Positions 42,779-59,000 are shown, numbered from the stretch's first letter. The stretch: DNA of 64,000 nucleotides from Heligmosomoides polygyrus polygyrus (GCA_947396885.1 OX377206.1:45491631-45555630), one strand, 5' to 3'. The notes: a model not told the origin generated them from the sequence alone. Program-made: numbers and translations.

Positions 42779-45700
42779 CCTAATCATTACGAAAGTTGGA
42801 CGACGTCTAGGGCACGCCTTCTGAATCCCTGTGCACCTTGGACGACGTTTAGGGCACGCATTCAAAATCCTGACTTACGAAGGACGACGTCTAGGGTAGC
42901 CTTCTGAATGCTGACGCACGTTGGGCGACGTCTGCGGCACTACTTCTGAACCCTGACGTACGTTGAACGACGTCTAGCCCCCCTAATCATTACGTAAGTT
43001 GGACGACGTCTAGGGCACGCCTTCTGAATCCCTATGCACCTTGGACGACGGCTAGGGAACGCATTCAAAATCCTGACTCACGAAGGACGACGTCTAGGGT
43101 AGCCTTCTGAATGCTGACGCACGTTGGGCGACGTCTGCGGCACGACTTCTGAACCCTGACGTACGTTGAACGACGTCTAGCCCCCTAATCATTACGTAAG
43201 TTGGACGACGTCTAGGGCACGCCTTCTGAATCCCTATGCACCTTGGACGACGTCTAGGGCACGACGTCTAGGGTAGCCTTCTGAATGCTGACGCACGTTG
43301 AACGACGTCCAGTGTTCGCCTTTTGAATCTCTACCCACGTTGGGCGACGTCTGCGGCACTTCCTCTGAACCCTGACGTACGTTGAACGACGACTAGCCCA
43401 ACCCCCCCCCCCTAATCATTACATAAGTTGGACGACGTCTAGGGCACGCCTTCTGAATGCTGACGCACGTTGAACGACGTCCAGTGTTCGCCTTTTGAAC
43501 CTCTACCCACGTTGGGCGACGTCTGCGGCACTTCTTCTGAACCTGAGGTAGTTGAACGACGTCTAGCCCCCCTCCTAGTCATTACATAATTTGGACGACG
43601 TCTGGGGCACGCCTTCTGAATGCTGACGCACGTTGAACGACGTCTAGGGCACGCATTCAAAATCCTGAGTCACGAAGGACGACGTCTAGGGTAGCCTTCT
43701 GAATGCTGACGCACGTTGGGCGACGTCTGCGGCACTACTTCTGAACCCTGACGTACGTTGAACGACGTCTAGCCCCCCTAATCATTACGAAAGTTGGGCG
43801 ACGTCTAGGGCACGCATTCAAAATCCTGACTTACGAAGGACGACGTCTAGGGTAGCCTTTCGAATGCTGACGCACGTTGGGCGACGTCTGCGGCACTACT
43901 TCTGAACCCTGACGTACGTTGAACGACGTCTAGCCCCCCTAATCATTACATAAGTTGGACGAAGTCTAGGGCACGCCTTCTGAATCCCTGTGCACCTTGG
44001 ACGACGTCTAGGGCACGCATTCAAAATCCTGACTTACGAAGGACGACGTCTAGGGTAGCCTTCTGAATGCTGACGCACGTTGGGCGACGTCTGCGGCACT
44101 ACTTCTGAACCCTGACGTACGTTGAACGACGTCTAGCCCCCCTCCTAGTCATTACATAATTTGGACGACGTCTGGGGCACGCCTTCTGAATGCTGACGCA
44201 CGTTGAACGACGTCCAGTGTTCGCCTTTTGAATCTCTACCCACGTTGGGCGACGTCTGCGGCACTTCTTCTGAACCTGAGGTAGTTGAACGACGTCTAGC
44301 CCCCCTCCTAGTCATTACATAATTTGGACGACGTCTGGGGCACGCCTTCTGAATGCTGACGCACGTTGAACGACGTCCAGTGTTCGCCTTTTGAATCTCT
44401 ACCCACGTTGGGCGACGTCTGCGGCAATTCTTCTGAACCTGAGGTAGTTGAACGACGTCTAGCCCCCCTAATCATTACGTAAGTTGGACGACGTCTAGGG
44501 CACGCCTTCTGAATCCCTATGCACCTTGGACGACGTCTAGGGCACGCATTCAAAATCCTGACTCACGAAGGACGACGTCTAGGGTAGCCTTTCGAATGCT
44601 GACGCACGTTGGGCGACGTCTGCGGCACTACTTCTGAACCCTGACGTACGTTGAACGACGTCTAGCCCCCCTAATCATTACATAAGTTGGACGACGTCTA
44701 GGGCACGCCTTCTGAATCCCTGTGCACCTTGGACGACGTCTAGGGCACGCATTCAAAATCCTGACTTACGAAGGACGACGTCTAGGGTAGCCTTCTGAAT
44801 GCTGACGCACGTTGGGCGACGTCTGCGGCACTACTTCTGAACCCTGACGTACGTTGAACGACGTCTAGCCCCCCTAATCATTACGAAAGTTGGACGACGT
44901 CTAGGGCACGCCTTCTGAATCCCTGTGCACCTTGGACGACGTCTAGGGCACGCATTCAAAATCCTGACTTACGAAGGACGACGTCTAGGGTAGCCTTCTG
45001 AATGCTGACGCACGTTGGGCGACGTCTGCGGCACTACTTCTGAACCCTGACGTACGTTGAACGACGTCTAGCCCCCCTAATCATTACGTAAGTTGGACGA
45101 CGTCTAGGGCACGCCTTCTGAATCCCTATGCACCTTGGACGACGGCTAGGGAACGCATTCAAAATCCTGACTCACGAAGGACGACGTCTAGGGTAGCCTT
45201 CTGAATGCTGACGCACGTTGAACGACGTCCAGTGTTCGCCTTTTGAATCTCTACCCACGTTGGGCGACGTCTGCGGCACTACTTCTGAACCCTGACGTAC
45301 GTTGAACGACGTCTAGCCCCCCCTAATCATTACGAAAGTTGGACGACGTCTAGGGCACGCCTTCTGAATCCCTGTGCACCTTGGACGACGTTTAGGGCAC
45401 GCATTCAAAATCCTGACTTACGAAGGACGACGTCTAGGGTAGCCTTCTGAATGCTGACGCACGTTGGGCGACGTCTGCGGCACTACTTCTGAACCCTGAC
45501 GTACGTTGAACGACGTCTAGCCCCCCTAATCATTACGTAAGTTGGACGACGTCTAGGGCACGCCTTCTGAATCCCTATGCACCTTGGACGACGGCTAGGG
45601 AACGCATTCAAAATCCTGACTCACGAAGGACGACGTCTAGGGTAGCCTTCTGAATGCTGACGCACGTTGGGCGACGTCTGCGGCACGACTTCTGAACCCT

Positions 45701-47870
45701 GACGTACGTTGAACGACGTCTAGCCCCCTAATCATTACGTAAGTTGGACGACGTCTAGGGCACGCCTTCTGAATCCCTATGCACCTTGGACGACGTCTAG
45801 GGCACGACGTCTAGGGTAGCCTTCTGAATGCTGACGCACGTTGAACGACGTCCAGTGTTCGCCTTTTGAATCTCTACCCACGTTGGGCGACGTCTGCGGC
45901 ACTTCCTCTGAACCCTGACGTACGTTGAACGACGACTAGCCCAACCCCCCCCCCCCCCTAATCATTACATAAGTTGGACGACGTCTAGGGCACGCCTTCT
46001 GAATGCTGACGCACGTTGAACGACGTCCAGTGTTCGCCTTTTGAACCTCTACCCACGTTGGGCGACGTCTGCGGCACTTCTTCTGAACCTGAGGTAGTTG
46101 AACGACGTCTAGCCCCCCTCCTAGTCATTACATAATTTGGACGACGTCTGGGGCACGCCTTCTGAATGCTGACGCACGTTGAACGACGTCTAGGGCACGC
46201 ATTCAAAATCCTGAGTCACGAAGGACGACGTCTAGGGTAGCCTTCTGAATGCTGACGCACGTTGGGCGACGTCTGCGGCACTACTTCTGAACCCTGACGT
46301 ACGTTGAACGACGTCTAGCCCCCCTAATCATTACGAAAGTTGGGCGACGTCTAGGGCACGCATTCAAAATCCTGACTTACGAAGGACGACGTCTAGGGTA
46401 GCCTTTCGAATGCTGACGCACGTTGGGCGACGTCTGCGGCACTACTTCTGAACCCTGACGTACGTTGAACGACGTCTAGCCCCCCTAATCATTACATAAG
46501 TTGGACGAAGTCTAGGGCACGCCTTCTGAATCCCTGTGCACCTTGGACGACGTCTAGGGCACGCATTCAAAATCCTGACTTACGAAGGACGACGTCTAGG
46601 GTAGCCTTCTGAATGCTGACGCACGTTGGGCGACGTCTGCGGCACTACTTCTGAACCCTGACGTACGTTGAACGACGTCTAGCCCCCCTCCTAGTCATTA
46701 CATAATTTGGACGACGTCTGGGGCACGCCTTCTGAATGCTGACGCACGTTGAACGACGTCCAGTGTTCGCCTTTTGAATCTCTACCCACGTTGGGCGACG
46801 TCTGCGGCACTTCTTCTGAACCTGAGGTAGTTGAACGACGTCTAGCCCCCCTCCTAGTCATTACATAATTTGGACGACGTCTGGGGCACGCCTTCTGAAT
46901 GCTGACGCACGTTGAACGACGTCCAGTGTTCGCCTTTTGAATCTCTACCCACGTTGGGCGACGTCTGCGGCAATTCTTCTGAACCTGAGGTAGTTGAACG
47001 ACGTCTAGCCCCCCTAATCATTACGTAAGTTGGACGACGTCTAGGGCACGCCTTCTGAATCCCTATGCACCTTGGACGACGTCTAGGGCACGCATTCAAA
47101 ATCCTGACTCACGAAGGACGACGTCTAGGGTAGCCTTTCGAATGCTGACGCACGTTGGGCGACGTCTGCGGCACTACTTCTGAACCCTGACGTACGTTGA
47201 ACGACGTCTAGCCCCCCTAATCATTACATAAGTTGGACGACGTCTAGGGCACGCCTTCTGAATCCCTGTGCACCTTGGACGACGTCTAGGGCACGCATTC
47301 AAAATCCTGACTTACGAAGGACGACGTCTAGGGTAGCCTTCTGAATGCTGACGCACGTTGGGCGACGTCTGCGGCACTACTTCTGAACCCTGACGTACGT
47401 TGAACGACGTCTAGCCCCCCTAATCATTACGAAAGTTGGACGACGTCTAGGGCACGCCTTCTGAATCCCTGTGCACCTTGGACGACGTCTAGGGCACGCA
47501 TTCAAAATCCTGACTTACGAAGGACGACGTCTAGGGTAGCCTTCTGAATGCTGACGCACGTTGGGCGACGTCTGCGGCACTACTTCTGAACCCTGACGTA
47601 CGTTGAACGACGTCTAGCCCCCCTAATCATTACGTAAGTTGGACGACGTCTAGGGCACGCCTTCTGAATCCCTATGCACCTTGGACGACGGCTAGGGAAC
47701 GCATTCAAAATCCTGACTCACGAAGGACGACGTCTAGGGTAGCCTTCTGAATGCTGACGCACGTTGAGCGACGTCTGCGGCACGACTTCTGAACCCTGAC
47801 GTACGTTGAACGACGTCTAGCCCCCTAATCATTACGTAAGTTGGACGACGTCTAGGGCACGCCTTCTGAA
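42779..47870 (+). repeat. Tandem higher-order duplication, 2,546 bp x 2
   Basis: Diagnostic variants such as GACGACTAGCCCAACCCC, GAACCTCTACCC and CCTGAGTCACGAAGG at 43.4-43.7 kb recur at 45.9-46.2 kb with a constant offset of 2,546 bp. A third, partial relative lies 4,512 bp further on (50.4-50.7 kb). Confidence 0.75.
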
Positions 47871-50800
47871 TCCCTATGCACCTTGGACGACGTCTAGGGC
47901 ACGACGTCTAGGGTAGCCTTCTGAATGCTGACGCACGTTGAACGACGTCCAGTGTTCGCCTTTTGAATCTCTACCCACGTTGGGCGACGTCTGCGGCACT
48001 TCCTCTGAACCCTGACGTACGTTGAACGACGACTAGCCCAACCCCCCCCCCCCTAATCATTACATAAGTTGGACGACGTCTAGGGTACGCCTTCTGAATG
48101 CTGACGCACGTTGAACGACGTCCAGTGTTCGCCTTTTGAATCTCTACCCACGTTGGGCGACGTCTGCGGCACTTCTTCTTAACCCTGACGTACGTTGAAC
48201 GACGTCTAGCCCCCCTAATCATTACGAAAGTTGGACGACGTCTAGGGCACGCCTTCTGAATCCCTATGCACCTTGGACGACGTCTAGGGCACGCATTCAA
48301 AATCCTGACTCACGAAGGACGACGTCTAGGGTAGCCTTCTGAATGCTGACCCACGTTGGGCGACGTCTGCGGCACTACTTCTGAACCCTGACGTACGTTG
48401 AACGACGTCTAGCCCCCCTAATCATTACGTAAGTTGGACGACGTCTAGGGCACGCCTTCTGAATCCCTATGCACCATGGACGACGTTTAGGGCACGACGT
48501 CTAGGGTAGCCTTCTGAATGCTGACGCACGTTGAACGACGTCCAGTGTTCGCCTTTTGAATCTCTACCCACGCTGGGCGACGTCTGCGGCACTTCTTCTG
48601 AACCCTGATGTACGTTGAACGACGTCTAGCTCCCCCCCCCCCTAATCATTACATAAGTTGGACGACGTCTAGGGCACGCCTTCTGAATGCTGACGCACGT
48701 TGAACGACGTCCAGTGTTCGCCTTTTGAATCTCTACCCACGTTGGGCGACGTCTGCGGCACTTCTTCTTAACCCTGACGTACGTTGAACGACGTCTAGCC
48801 CCCCTCTAATCATTACGTAAGTTGGACGACGTCTAGGGCACGCCTTCTGAATCCCTGTGCACCTTGGACGACGTCTAGGGCACGCATTCAAAATCCTGAC
48901 TCACGAAGGACGACGTCTAGGGTAGCCTTCTGAATGCTGACCCACGTTGGGCGACGTCTGCGGCACTACTTCTGAACCCTGACGTACGTTGAACGACGTC
49001 TAGCCCCCTAATCATTACGTAAGTTGGACGACGTCTAGGGCACGCCTTCTGAATCCCTATGCACCTTGGACGACGTCTAGGGCACGCATTCAAAATCCTG
49101 ACTCACGAAGGACGACGTCTAGGGTAGCCTTCTGAATGCTGACCCACGTTGGGCGACGTCTGCGGCACTACTTCTGAACCCTGACGTACGTTGAACGACG
49201 TCTAGCCCCCTAATCATTACGTAAGTTGGACGACGTCTAGGGCACGCCTTCTGAATCCCTATGCACCTTGGACGACGTCTAGGGCACGACGTCTAGGGTA
49301 GCCTTCTGAATGCTGACGCACGTTGAACGACGTCCAGTGTTCGCCTTTTGAATCTCTACCCACGTTGGGCGACGTCTGCGGCACTTCCTCTGAACCCTGA
49401 CGTACGTTGAACGACGTCTAGCTCCCCCCCCTAATCATTACGTAAGTTGGACGACGTCTAGGGCACGCCTTCTGAATCCCTGTGCACCTTGGACGACGTC
49501 TAGGGCACGCATTCAAAATCCTGACTTACGAAGGACGACGTCTAGGGTAGCCTTCTGAATGCTGACGCACGTTGGGCGACGTCTGCGGCACTACTTCTGA
49601 ACCCTGACGTACGTTGAACGACGTCTAGCCCCCCTAATCATTACGAAAGTTGGACGACGTCTAGGGCACGCCTTCTGAATCCCTGTGCACCTTGGACGAC
49701 GTCTAGGGCACGCATTCAAAATCCTGACTTACGAAGGACGACGTCTAGGGTAGCCTTCTGAATGCTGACGCACGTTGGGCGACGTCTGCGGCACTACTTC
49801 TGAACCCTGACGTACGTTGAACGACGTCTAGCCCCCTAATCATTACGAAAGTTGGACGACGTCTAGGGCACGCCTTCTGAATCCCTGTGCACCTTGGACG
49901 ACGTCTAGGGCACGCATTCAAAATCCTGACTTACGAAGGACGACGTCTAGGGTAGCCTTCTGAATGCTGACGCACGTTGGGCGACGTCTGCGGCACTACT
50001 TCTGAACCCTGACGTACGTTGAACGACGTCTAGCCCCCCTAATCATTACGTAAGTTGGACGACGTCTAGGGCACGCCTTCTGAATCCCTATGCACCTTGG
50101 ACGACGGCTAGGGAACGCATTCAAAATCCTGACTCACGAAGGACGACGTCTAGGGTAGCCTTCTGAATGCTGACGCACGTTGGGCGACGTCTGCGGCACG
50201 ACTTCTGAACCCTGACGTACGTTGAACGACGTCTAGCCCCCTAATCATTACGTAAGTTGGACGACGTCTAGGGCACGCCTTCTGAATCCCTATGCACCTT
50301 GGACGACGTCTAGGGCACGACGTCTAGGGTAGCCTTCTGAATGCTGACGCACGTTGAACGACGTCCAGTGTTCGCCTTTTGAATCTCTACCCACGTTGGG
50401 CGACGTCTGCGGCACTTCCTCTGAACCCTGACGTACGTTGAACGACGACTAGCCCAACCCCCCCCCCCCCTAATCATTACATAAGTTGGACGACGTCTAG
50501 GGTACGCCTTCTGAATGCTGACGCACGTTGAACGACGTCCAGTGTTCGCCTTTTGAACCTCTACCCACGTTGGGCGACGTCTGCGGCACTTCTTCTGAAC
50601 CTGAGGTAGTTGAACGACGTCTAGCCCCCCTCCTAGTCATTACATAATTTGGACGACGTCTGGGGCACGCCTTCTGAATGCTGACGCACGTTGAACGACG
50701 TCTAGGGCACGCATTCAAAATCCTGAGTCACGAAGGACGACGTCTAGGGTAGCCTTCTGAATGCTGACGCACGTTGGGCGACGTCTGCGGCACTACTTCT

Positions 50801-53059
50801 GAACCCTGACGTACGTTGAACGACGTCTAGCCCCCCTAATCATTACGAAAGTTGGACGACGTCTAGGGCACGCCTTCTGAATCCCTATGCACCTTGGACG
50901 ACGTCTAGGGCACGACGTCTAGGGTAGCCTTCTGAATGCTGACGCACGTTGAACGACGTCCAGTGTTCGCCTTTTGAATCTCTACCCACGTTGGGCGACG
51001 TCTGCGGCACTTCCTCTGAACCCTGACGTACGTTGAACGACGTCTAGCTCCCCTCCCCTAATCATTACGTAAGTTGGACGACGTCTAGGGCACGCCTTCT
51101 GAATGCTGACGCACGTTGAACGACGTCCAGTGTTCGCCTTTTGAACCTCTACCCACGTTGGGCGACGTCTGCGGCACTTCTTCTGAACCTGAGGTAGTTG
51201 AACGACGTCTAGCCCCCCTCCTAGTCATTACATAATTTGGACGACGTCTGGGGCACGCCTTCTGAATGCTGACGCACGTTGAACGACGTCTAGGGCACGC
51301 ATTCAAAATCCTGAGTCACGAAGGTCGACGTCTAGGGTAGCCTTCTGAATGCTGACGCACGTTGGGCGACGTCTGCGGCACTACTTCTGAACCCTGACGT
51401 ACGTTGAACGACGTCTAGCCCCCCTAATCATTACGAAAGTTGGACGACGTCTAGGGCACGCCTTCTGAATCCCTATGCACCTTGGACGACGTCTAGGGCA
51501 CGCATTCAAAATCCTGACTCACGAAGGACGACGTCTAGGGTAGCCTTCTGAATGCTGACCCACGTTGAACGACGTCCAGTGTTCGCCTTTTGAATCTCTA
51601 CCCACGTTGGGCGACGTCTGCGGCACTTCCTCTGAACCCTGACGTACGTTGAACGACGTCTAGCTCCCCTCCCCTAATCATTACGTAAGTTGGACGACGT
51701 CTAGGGCACGCCTTCTGAATGCTGACGCACGTTGAACGACGTCCAGTGTTCGCCTTTTGAACCTCTACCCACGTTGGGCGACGTCTGCGGCACTTCTTCT
51801 GAACCTGAGGTAGTTGAACGACGTCTAGCCCCCCTCCTAGTCATTACATAATTTGGACGACGTCTGGGGCACGCCTTCTGAATGCTGACGCACGTTGAAC
51901 GACGTCTAGGGCACGCATTCAAAATCCTGAGTCACGAAGGACGACGTCTAGGGTAGCCTTCTGAATGCTGACGCACGTTGGGCGACGTCTGCGGCACTAC
52001 TTCTGAACCCTGACGTACGTTGAACGACGTCTAGCCCCCCTAATCATTACGTAAGTTGGACGACGTCTAGGGCACGCCTTCTGAATCCCTATGCACCATG
52101 GACGACGTTTAGGGCACGACGTCTAGGGTAGCCTTCTGAATGCTGACGCACGTTGAACGACGTCCAGTGTTCGCCTTTTGAATCTCTACCCACGCTGGGC
52201 GACGTCTGCGGCACTTCTTCTGAACCCTGATGTACGTTGAACGACGTCTAGCTCCCCCCCCCCCTAATCATTACATAAGTTGGACGACGTCTAGGGCACG
52301 CCTTCTGAATGCTGACGCACGTTGAACGACGTCCAGTGTTCGCCTTTTGAATCTCTACCCACGTTGGGCGACGTCTGCGGCACTTCTTCTTAACCCTGAC
52401 GTACGTTGAACGACGTCTAGCCCCCCTCTAATCATTACGTAAGTTGGACGACGTCTAGGGCACGCCTTCTGAATCCCTGTGCACCTTGGACGACGTCTAG
52501 GGCACGCATTCAAAATCCTGACTCACGAAGGACGACGTCTAGGGTAGCCTTCTGAATGCTGACCCACGTTGGGCGACGTCTGCGGCACTACTTCTGAACC
52601 CTGACGTACGTTGAACGACGTCTAGCCCCCTAATCATTACGTAAGTTGGACGACGTCTAGGGCACGCCTTCTGAATCCCTATGCACCTTGGACGACGTCT
52701 AGGGCACGCATTCAAAATCCTGACTCACGAAGGACGACGTCTAGGGTAGCCTTCTGAATGCTGACCCACGTTGGGCGACGTCTGCGGCACTACTTCTGAA
52801 CCCTGACGTACGTTGAACGACGTCTAGCCCCCTAATCATTACGTAAGTTGGACGACGTCTAGGGCACGCCTTCTGAATCCCTATGCACCTTGGACGACGT
52901 CTAGGGCACGACGTCTAGGGTAGCCTTCTGAATGCTGACGCACGTTGAACGACGTCCAGTGTTCGCCTTTTGAATCTCTACCCACGTTGGGCGACGTCTG
53001 CGGCACTTCCTCTGAACCCTGACGTACGTTGAACGACGTCTAGCTCCCCCCCCCCCTAA

Positions 53060-56000
53060 TCATTACGTAAGTTGGACGACGTCTAGGGCACGCCTTCTGA
53101 ATCCCTATGCACCTTGGACGACGTCTAGGGAACGCATTCAAAATCCTGACTTACGAAGGACGACGTAAAGGGCACGCCTTCTGAATCCCTGTGCACCTTG
53201 GACGACGTCTAGGACACGCATTCAAAATCCTGACTTACGAAGGACGACGTCTAGCCCCCCTAATCATTACGTAAGTTGGACGACGTCTAGGGCACGCCTT
53301 CTGAATTCCTATGCACCTTGGACGACGTCTAGGGCACGACGTCTAGGGTAGCCTTCTGAATGCTGACGCACGTTGAACGACCTCCAGTGTTCGCCTTTTG
53401 AATCTCTACCCACGCTGGGCGACGTCTGCGGCACTTCTTCTGAACCCTGATGTACGTTGAACGACGTCTAGCCCCCCTCTAATCATTACGTAAGTTGGAC
53501 GACGTCTAGGGCACGCCTTCTGAATGCTGACGCACGTTGAACGACGTCCAGTGTTCGCCTTTTGAATCTCTACCCACGTTGGGCGACGTCTGCGGCACTT
53601 CCTCTGAACCCTGACGTACGTTGAACGACGTCTAGCTCCCCCCTAATCATTACGTAAGTTGGACGACGTCTAGGGCACGCCTTCTGAATGCTGACGCACG
53701 TTGAACGACGTCCAGTGTTCGCCTTTTGAATCTCTACCCACGTTGGGCGACGTCTGCGGCACTTCTTCTGAACCTGAGGTAGTTGAACGACGTCTAGCCC
53801 CCCTCTAGTCATTACATAATTTGGACGACGTCTGGGGCACGCCTTCTGAATGCTGACGCACGTTGAACGACGTCCAGTGTTCGCCTTTTGAATCTCTACC
53901 CACGTTGGGCGACGTCTGCGGCAATTCTTCTGAACCTGAGGTAGTTGAACGACGTCTAGCCCCCTAATCATTACGTAAGTTGGACGACGTCTAGGGCACG
54001 CCTTCTGAATCCCTATGCACCTTGGACGACGTCTAGGGCACGCATTCAAAATCCTGACTCACGAAGGACGACGTCTAGGGTAGCCTTCTGAATGCTGACG
54101 CACGTTGGGCGACGTCTGCGGCACTACTTCTGAACCCTGACGTACGTTGAACGACGTCTAGCCCCCCTAATCATTACGAAAGTTGGACGACGTCTAGGGC
54201 ACGCCTTCTGAATCCCTATGCACCTTGGACGACGTCTAGGGCACGCATTCAAAATCCTGACTCACGAAGGACGACGTCTAGGGTAGCCTTCTGAATGCTG
54301 ACCCACGTTGGGCGACGTCTGCGGCACTACTTCTGAACCCTGACGTACGTTGAACGACGTCTAGCCCCCTAATCATTACGTAAGTTGGACGACGTCTAGG
54401 GCACGCCTTCTGAATTCCTATGCACCTTGGACGACGTCTAGGGCACGACGTCTAGGGTAGCCTTCCGAATGCTGACGCACGTTGAACGACGTCCAGTGTT
54501 CGCCTTTTGAATCTCTACCCACGCTGGGCGACGTCTGCGGCACTTCTTCTGAACCCTGACGTACGTTGAACGACGTCTAGCCCCCCTAATCATTACGAAA
54601 GTTGGACGACGTCTAGGGCACGCCTTCTGAATCCCTATGCACCTTGGACGACGTCTAGGGCACGCCTTCTGAATGCTGACGCACGTTGAACGACGTCCAG
54701 TGTTCGCCTTTTGAATCTCTACCCACGTTGGGCGACGTCTGCGGCACTTCTTCTGAACCCTGACGTACGTTGAACGACGTCTAGCCCCCTCTAATCATTA
54801 CGTAAGTTGGACGACGTCTAGGGCACGCCTTCTGAATGCTGACGCACGTTGAACGACGTCCAGTGTTCGCCTTTTGAATCTCTACCCACGTTGGGCGACG
54901 TCTGCGGCACTTCCTCTGAACCCTGACGTACGTTGAACGACGTCTAGCTCCCCCCCCTAATCATTACGTAAGTTGGACGACGTCTAGGGCACGCCTTCTG
55001 AATGCTGACACACGTTGAACGACGTCCAGTGTTCGCCTTTTGAATCTCTACCCACGTTGGGCGACGTCTGCGGCACTTCCTCTGAACCCTGACGTACGTT
55101 GAACGACGTCTAGCTCCCCCCCCCCCCTAATCATTACGTAAGTTGGACGACGTCTAGGGCACGCCTTCTGAATCCCTATGCACCTTGGACGACGTCTAGG
55201 GAACGCATTCAAAATCCTGACTCACGAAGGACGACGTCTAGGGTAGCCTTCTGAATGCTGACGCACGTTGGGCGACGTCTGCGGCACTACTTCTGAACCC
55301 TGACGTACGTTGAACGACGTCTAGCCCCCCTAATCATTACGAAAGTTGGACGAAGTCTAGGGCACGCCTTCTGAATCCCTATGCACCTTGGACGACGTCT
55401 AGGGCACGCATTCAAAATCCTGACTTACGAAGGACGACGTCTAGGGCACGCCTTCTGAATCCCTGTGCACCTTGGACGAGGTCTAGGGCACGCATTCAAA
55501 ATCCTGACTTACGAAGGACGACGTCTAGGGTAGCCTTCTGAATGCTGACGCACGTTGGGCGACGTCTGCGGCACTACTTCTGAACCCTGACGTACGTTGA
55601 ACGACGTCTAGCCCCGTAATCATTACGAAAGTTGGACGACGTCTAGGGCACGCCTTCTGAATCCCTATGCACCTTGGACGACGTCTAGGGAACGCATTCA
55701 AAATCCTGACTCACGAAGGACGACGTCTAGGGTAGCCTTCTGAATGCTGACGCACGTTGGGCGACGTCTGCGGCACGACTTCTGAACCCTGACGTACGTT
55801 GAACGACGTCTAGCCCCCTAATCATTACGTAAGTTGGACGACGTCTAGGGCACGCCTTCTGAATCCCTATGCACCTTGGACAACGTCTAGGGCACGACGT
55901 CTAGGGTAGCCTTCTGAATGCTGACGCACGTTGAACGACGTCCAGTGTTCGCCTTTTGAATCTCTACCCACGTTGGGCGACGTCTGCGGCACTTCCTCTG

Positions 56001-59000
56001 AACCCTGACGTACGTTGAACGACGTCTAGCCCCCCTAATCATTACGAAAGTTGGACGAAGTCTAGGGCACGCCTTCTGAATCCCTATGCACCTAGGACGA
56101 CGTCTAGGGCACGCATTCAAAATCCTGACTTACGAAGGACGACGTCTAGGGCACGCCTTCTGAATCCCTGTGCACCTTGGACGACGTCTAGGGCACGCAT
56201 TCAAAATCCTGACTTACGAAGGACGACGTCTAGGGTAGCCTTTCGAATGCTGACGCACGTTGGGCGACGTCTGCGGCACTACTTCTGAACCCTGACGTAC
56301 GTTGAACGACGTCTAGCCCCCCTAATCATTACGAAAGTTGGACGAAGTCTAGGGCACGCCTTCTGAATCCCTATGCACCTTGGACGACGTCTAGGGCACG
56401 CATTCAAAATCCTGACTTACGAAGGACGACGTCTAGGGCACGCCTTCTGAATCCCTATGCACCTTGGACGACGTCTAGGGAACGCATTCAAAATCCTGAC
56501 TCACGAAGGACGACGTCTAGGGTAGCCTTCTGAATGCTGACGCACGTTGGGCGACGTCTGCGGCACGACTTCTGAACCCTGACGTACGTTGAACGACGTC
56601 TAGCCCCCTAATCATTACGTAAGTTGGACGACGTCTAGGGCACGCCTTCTGAATCCCTATGCACCTTGGACGACGTCTAGGGCACGACGTCTAGGGCACG
56701 CCTTCTGAATGCTGACGCACGTTGAACGACGTCCAGTGTTCGCCTTTTGAATCTCTACCCACGTTGGGCGACGTCTGCGGCACTTCCTCTGAACCCTGAC
56801 GTACGTTGAACGACGTTTAGCTCCCCTCCCCTAATCATTACGTAAGATGGACGACGTCTAGGGCACGCCTTCTGAATGCTGACGCACGTTGAACGACGTC
56901 CAGTGTTCGCCTTTTGAATCTCTACCCACGTTGGGCGACGTCTGCGGCACTTCTTCTGAACCTGAGGTAGTTGAACGACGTCTAGCCCCCCTCCTAGTCA
57001 TTACATAATTTGGACGACGTCTGGGGCACGCCTTCTGAATGCTGACGCACGTTGAACGACGTCCAGTGTTCGCCTTTTGAATCTCTACCCACGTTGGGCG
57101 ACGTCTGCGGCAATTCTTCTGAACCTGAGGTAGTTGAACGACGTCTAGCCCCCCTAATCATTACGTAAGTTGGACGACGTCTAGGGCACGCCTTCTGAAT
57201 CCCTATGCACCTTGGACGACGTCTAGGGCACGCATTCAAAATCCTGACTCACGAAGGACGACGTCTAGGGTAGCCTTCTGAATGCTGACGCACGTTGGGC
57301 GACGTCTAGGGCACGCATTCAAAATCCTGACTCACGAAGGACGACGTCTAGGGTAGCCTTCTGAATGCTGACCCACGTTGGGCGACGTCTGCGGCACTAC
57401 TTCTGAACCCTGACGTACGTTGAACGACGTCTAGCCCCCTAATCATTACGTAAGTTGGACGACGTCTAGGGCACGCCTTCTGAATCCCTATGCACCTTGG
57501 ACGACGTCTAGGGCACGACGTCTAGGGTAGCCTTCTGAATGCTGACGCACGTTGAACGACGTCCAGTGTTCGCCTTTTGAATCTCTACCCACGTTGGGCG
57601 ACGTCTGCGGCACTTCCTCTGAACCCTGACGTACGTTGAACGACGTCTAGCTCCCCCCCCCCTAATCATTACGTAAGTTGGACGACGTCTAGGGCACGCC
57701 TTCTGAATCCCTATGCACCTTGGACGACATCTAGGGAACGCATTCAAAATCCTGACTTACGAAGGACGACGTAAAGGGCACGCCTTCTGAATCCCTGTGC
57801 ACCTTGGACGACGTCTAGGACACGCATTCAAAATCCTGACTTACGAAGGACGACGTCTAGCCCCCCTAATCATTACGTAAGTTGGACGACGTCTAGGGCA
57901 CGCCTTCTGAATTCCTATGCACCTTGGACGACGTCTAGGGCACGACGTCTAGGGTAGCCTTCTGAATGCTGACGCACGTTGAACGACCTCCAGTGTTCGC
58001 CTTTTGAATCTCTACCCACGCTGGGCGACGTCTGCGGCACTTCCTCTGAACCCTGACGTACGTTGAACGACGTCTAGCTCCCCCCTAATCATTACGTAAG
58101 TTGGACGACGTCTAGGGCACGCCTTCTGAATGCTGACGCACGTTGAACGACGTCCAGTGTTCGCCTTTTGAATCTCTACCCACGTTGGGCGACGTCTGCG
58201 GCACTTCCTCTGAACCCTGACGTACGTTGAACGACGTCTAGCTCCCCCCTAATCATTACGTAAGTTGGACGACGTCTAGGGCACGCCTTCTGAATGCTGA
58301 CGCACGTTGAACGACGTCCAGTGTTCGCCTTTTGAATCTCTACCCACGTTGGGCGACGTCTGCGGCACTTCTTCTGAACCTGAGGTAGTTGAACGACGTC
58401 TAGCCCCCCTCTAGTCATTACATAATTTGGACGACGTCTGGGGCACGCCTTCTGAATGCTGACGCACGTTGAACGACGTCCAGTGTTCGCCTTTTGAATC
58501 TCTACCCACGTTGGGCGACGTCTGCGGCAATTCTTCTGAACCTGAGGTAGTTGAACGACGTCTAGCCCCCTAATCATTACGTAAGTTGGACGACGTCTAG
58601 GGCACGCCTTCTGAATCCCTATGCACCTTGGACGACGTCTAGGGCACGCCTTCTGAATCCCTATGCACCTTGGACGACGTCTAGGGAACGCATTCAAAAT
58701 CCTGACTTACGAAGGACGACGTAAAGGGCACGCCTTCTGAATCCCTGTGCACCTTGGACGACGTCTAGGACACGCATTCAAAATCCTGACTTACGAAGGA
58801 CGACGTCTAGCCCCCCTAATCATTACGTAAGTTGGACGACGTCTAGGGCACGCCTTCTGAATTCCTATGCACCTTGGACGACGTCTAGGGCACGACGTCT
58901 AGGGTAGCCTTCTGAATGCTGACGCACGTTGAACGACCTCCAGTGTTCGCCTTTTGAATCTCTACCCACGCTGGGCGACGTCTGCGGCACTTCTTCTGAA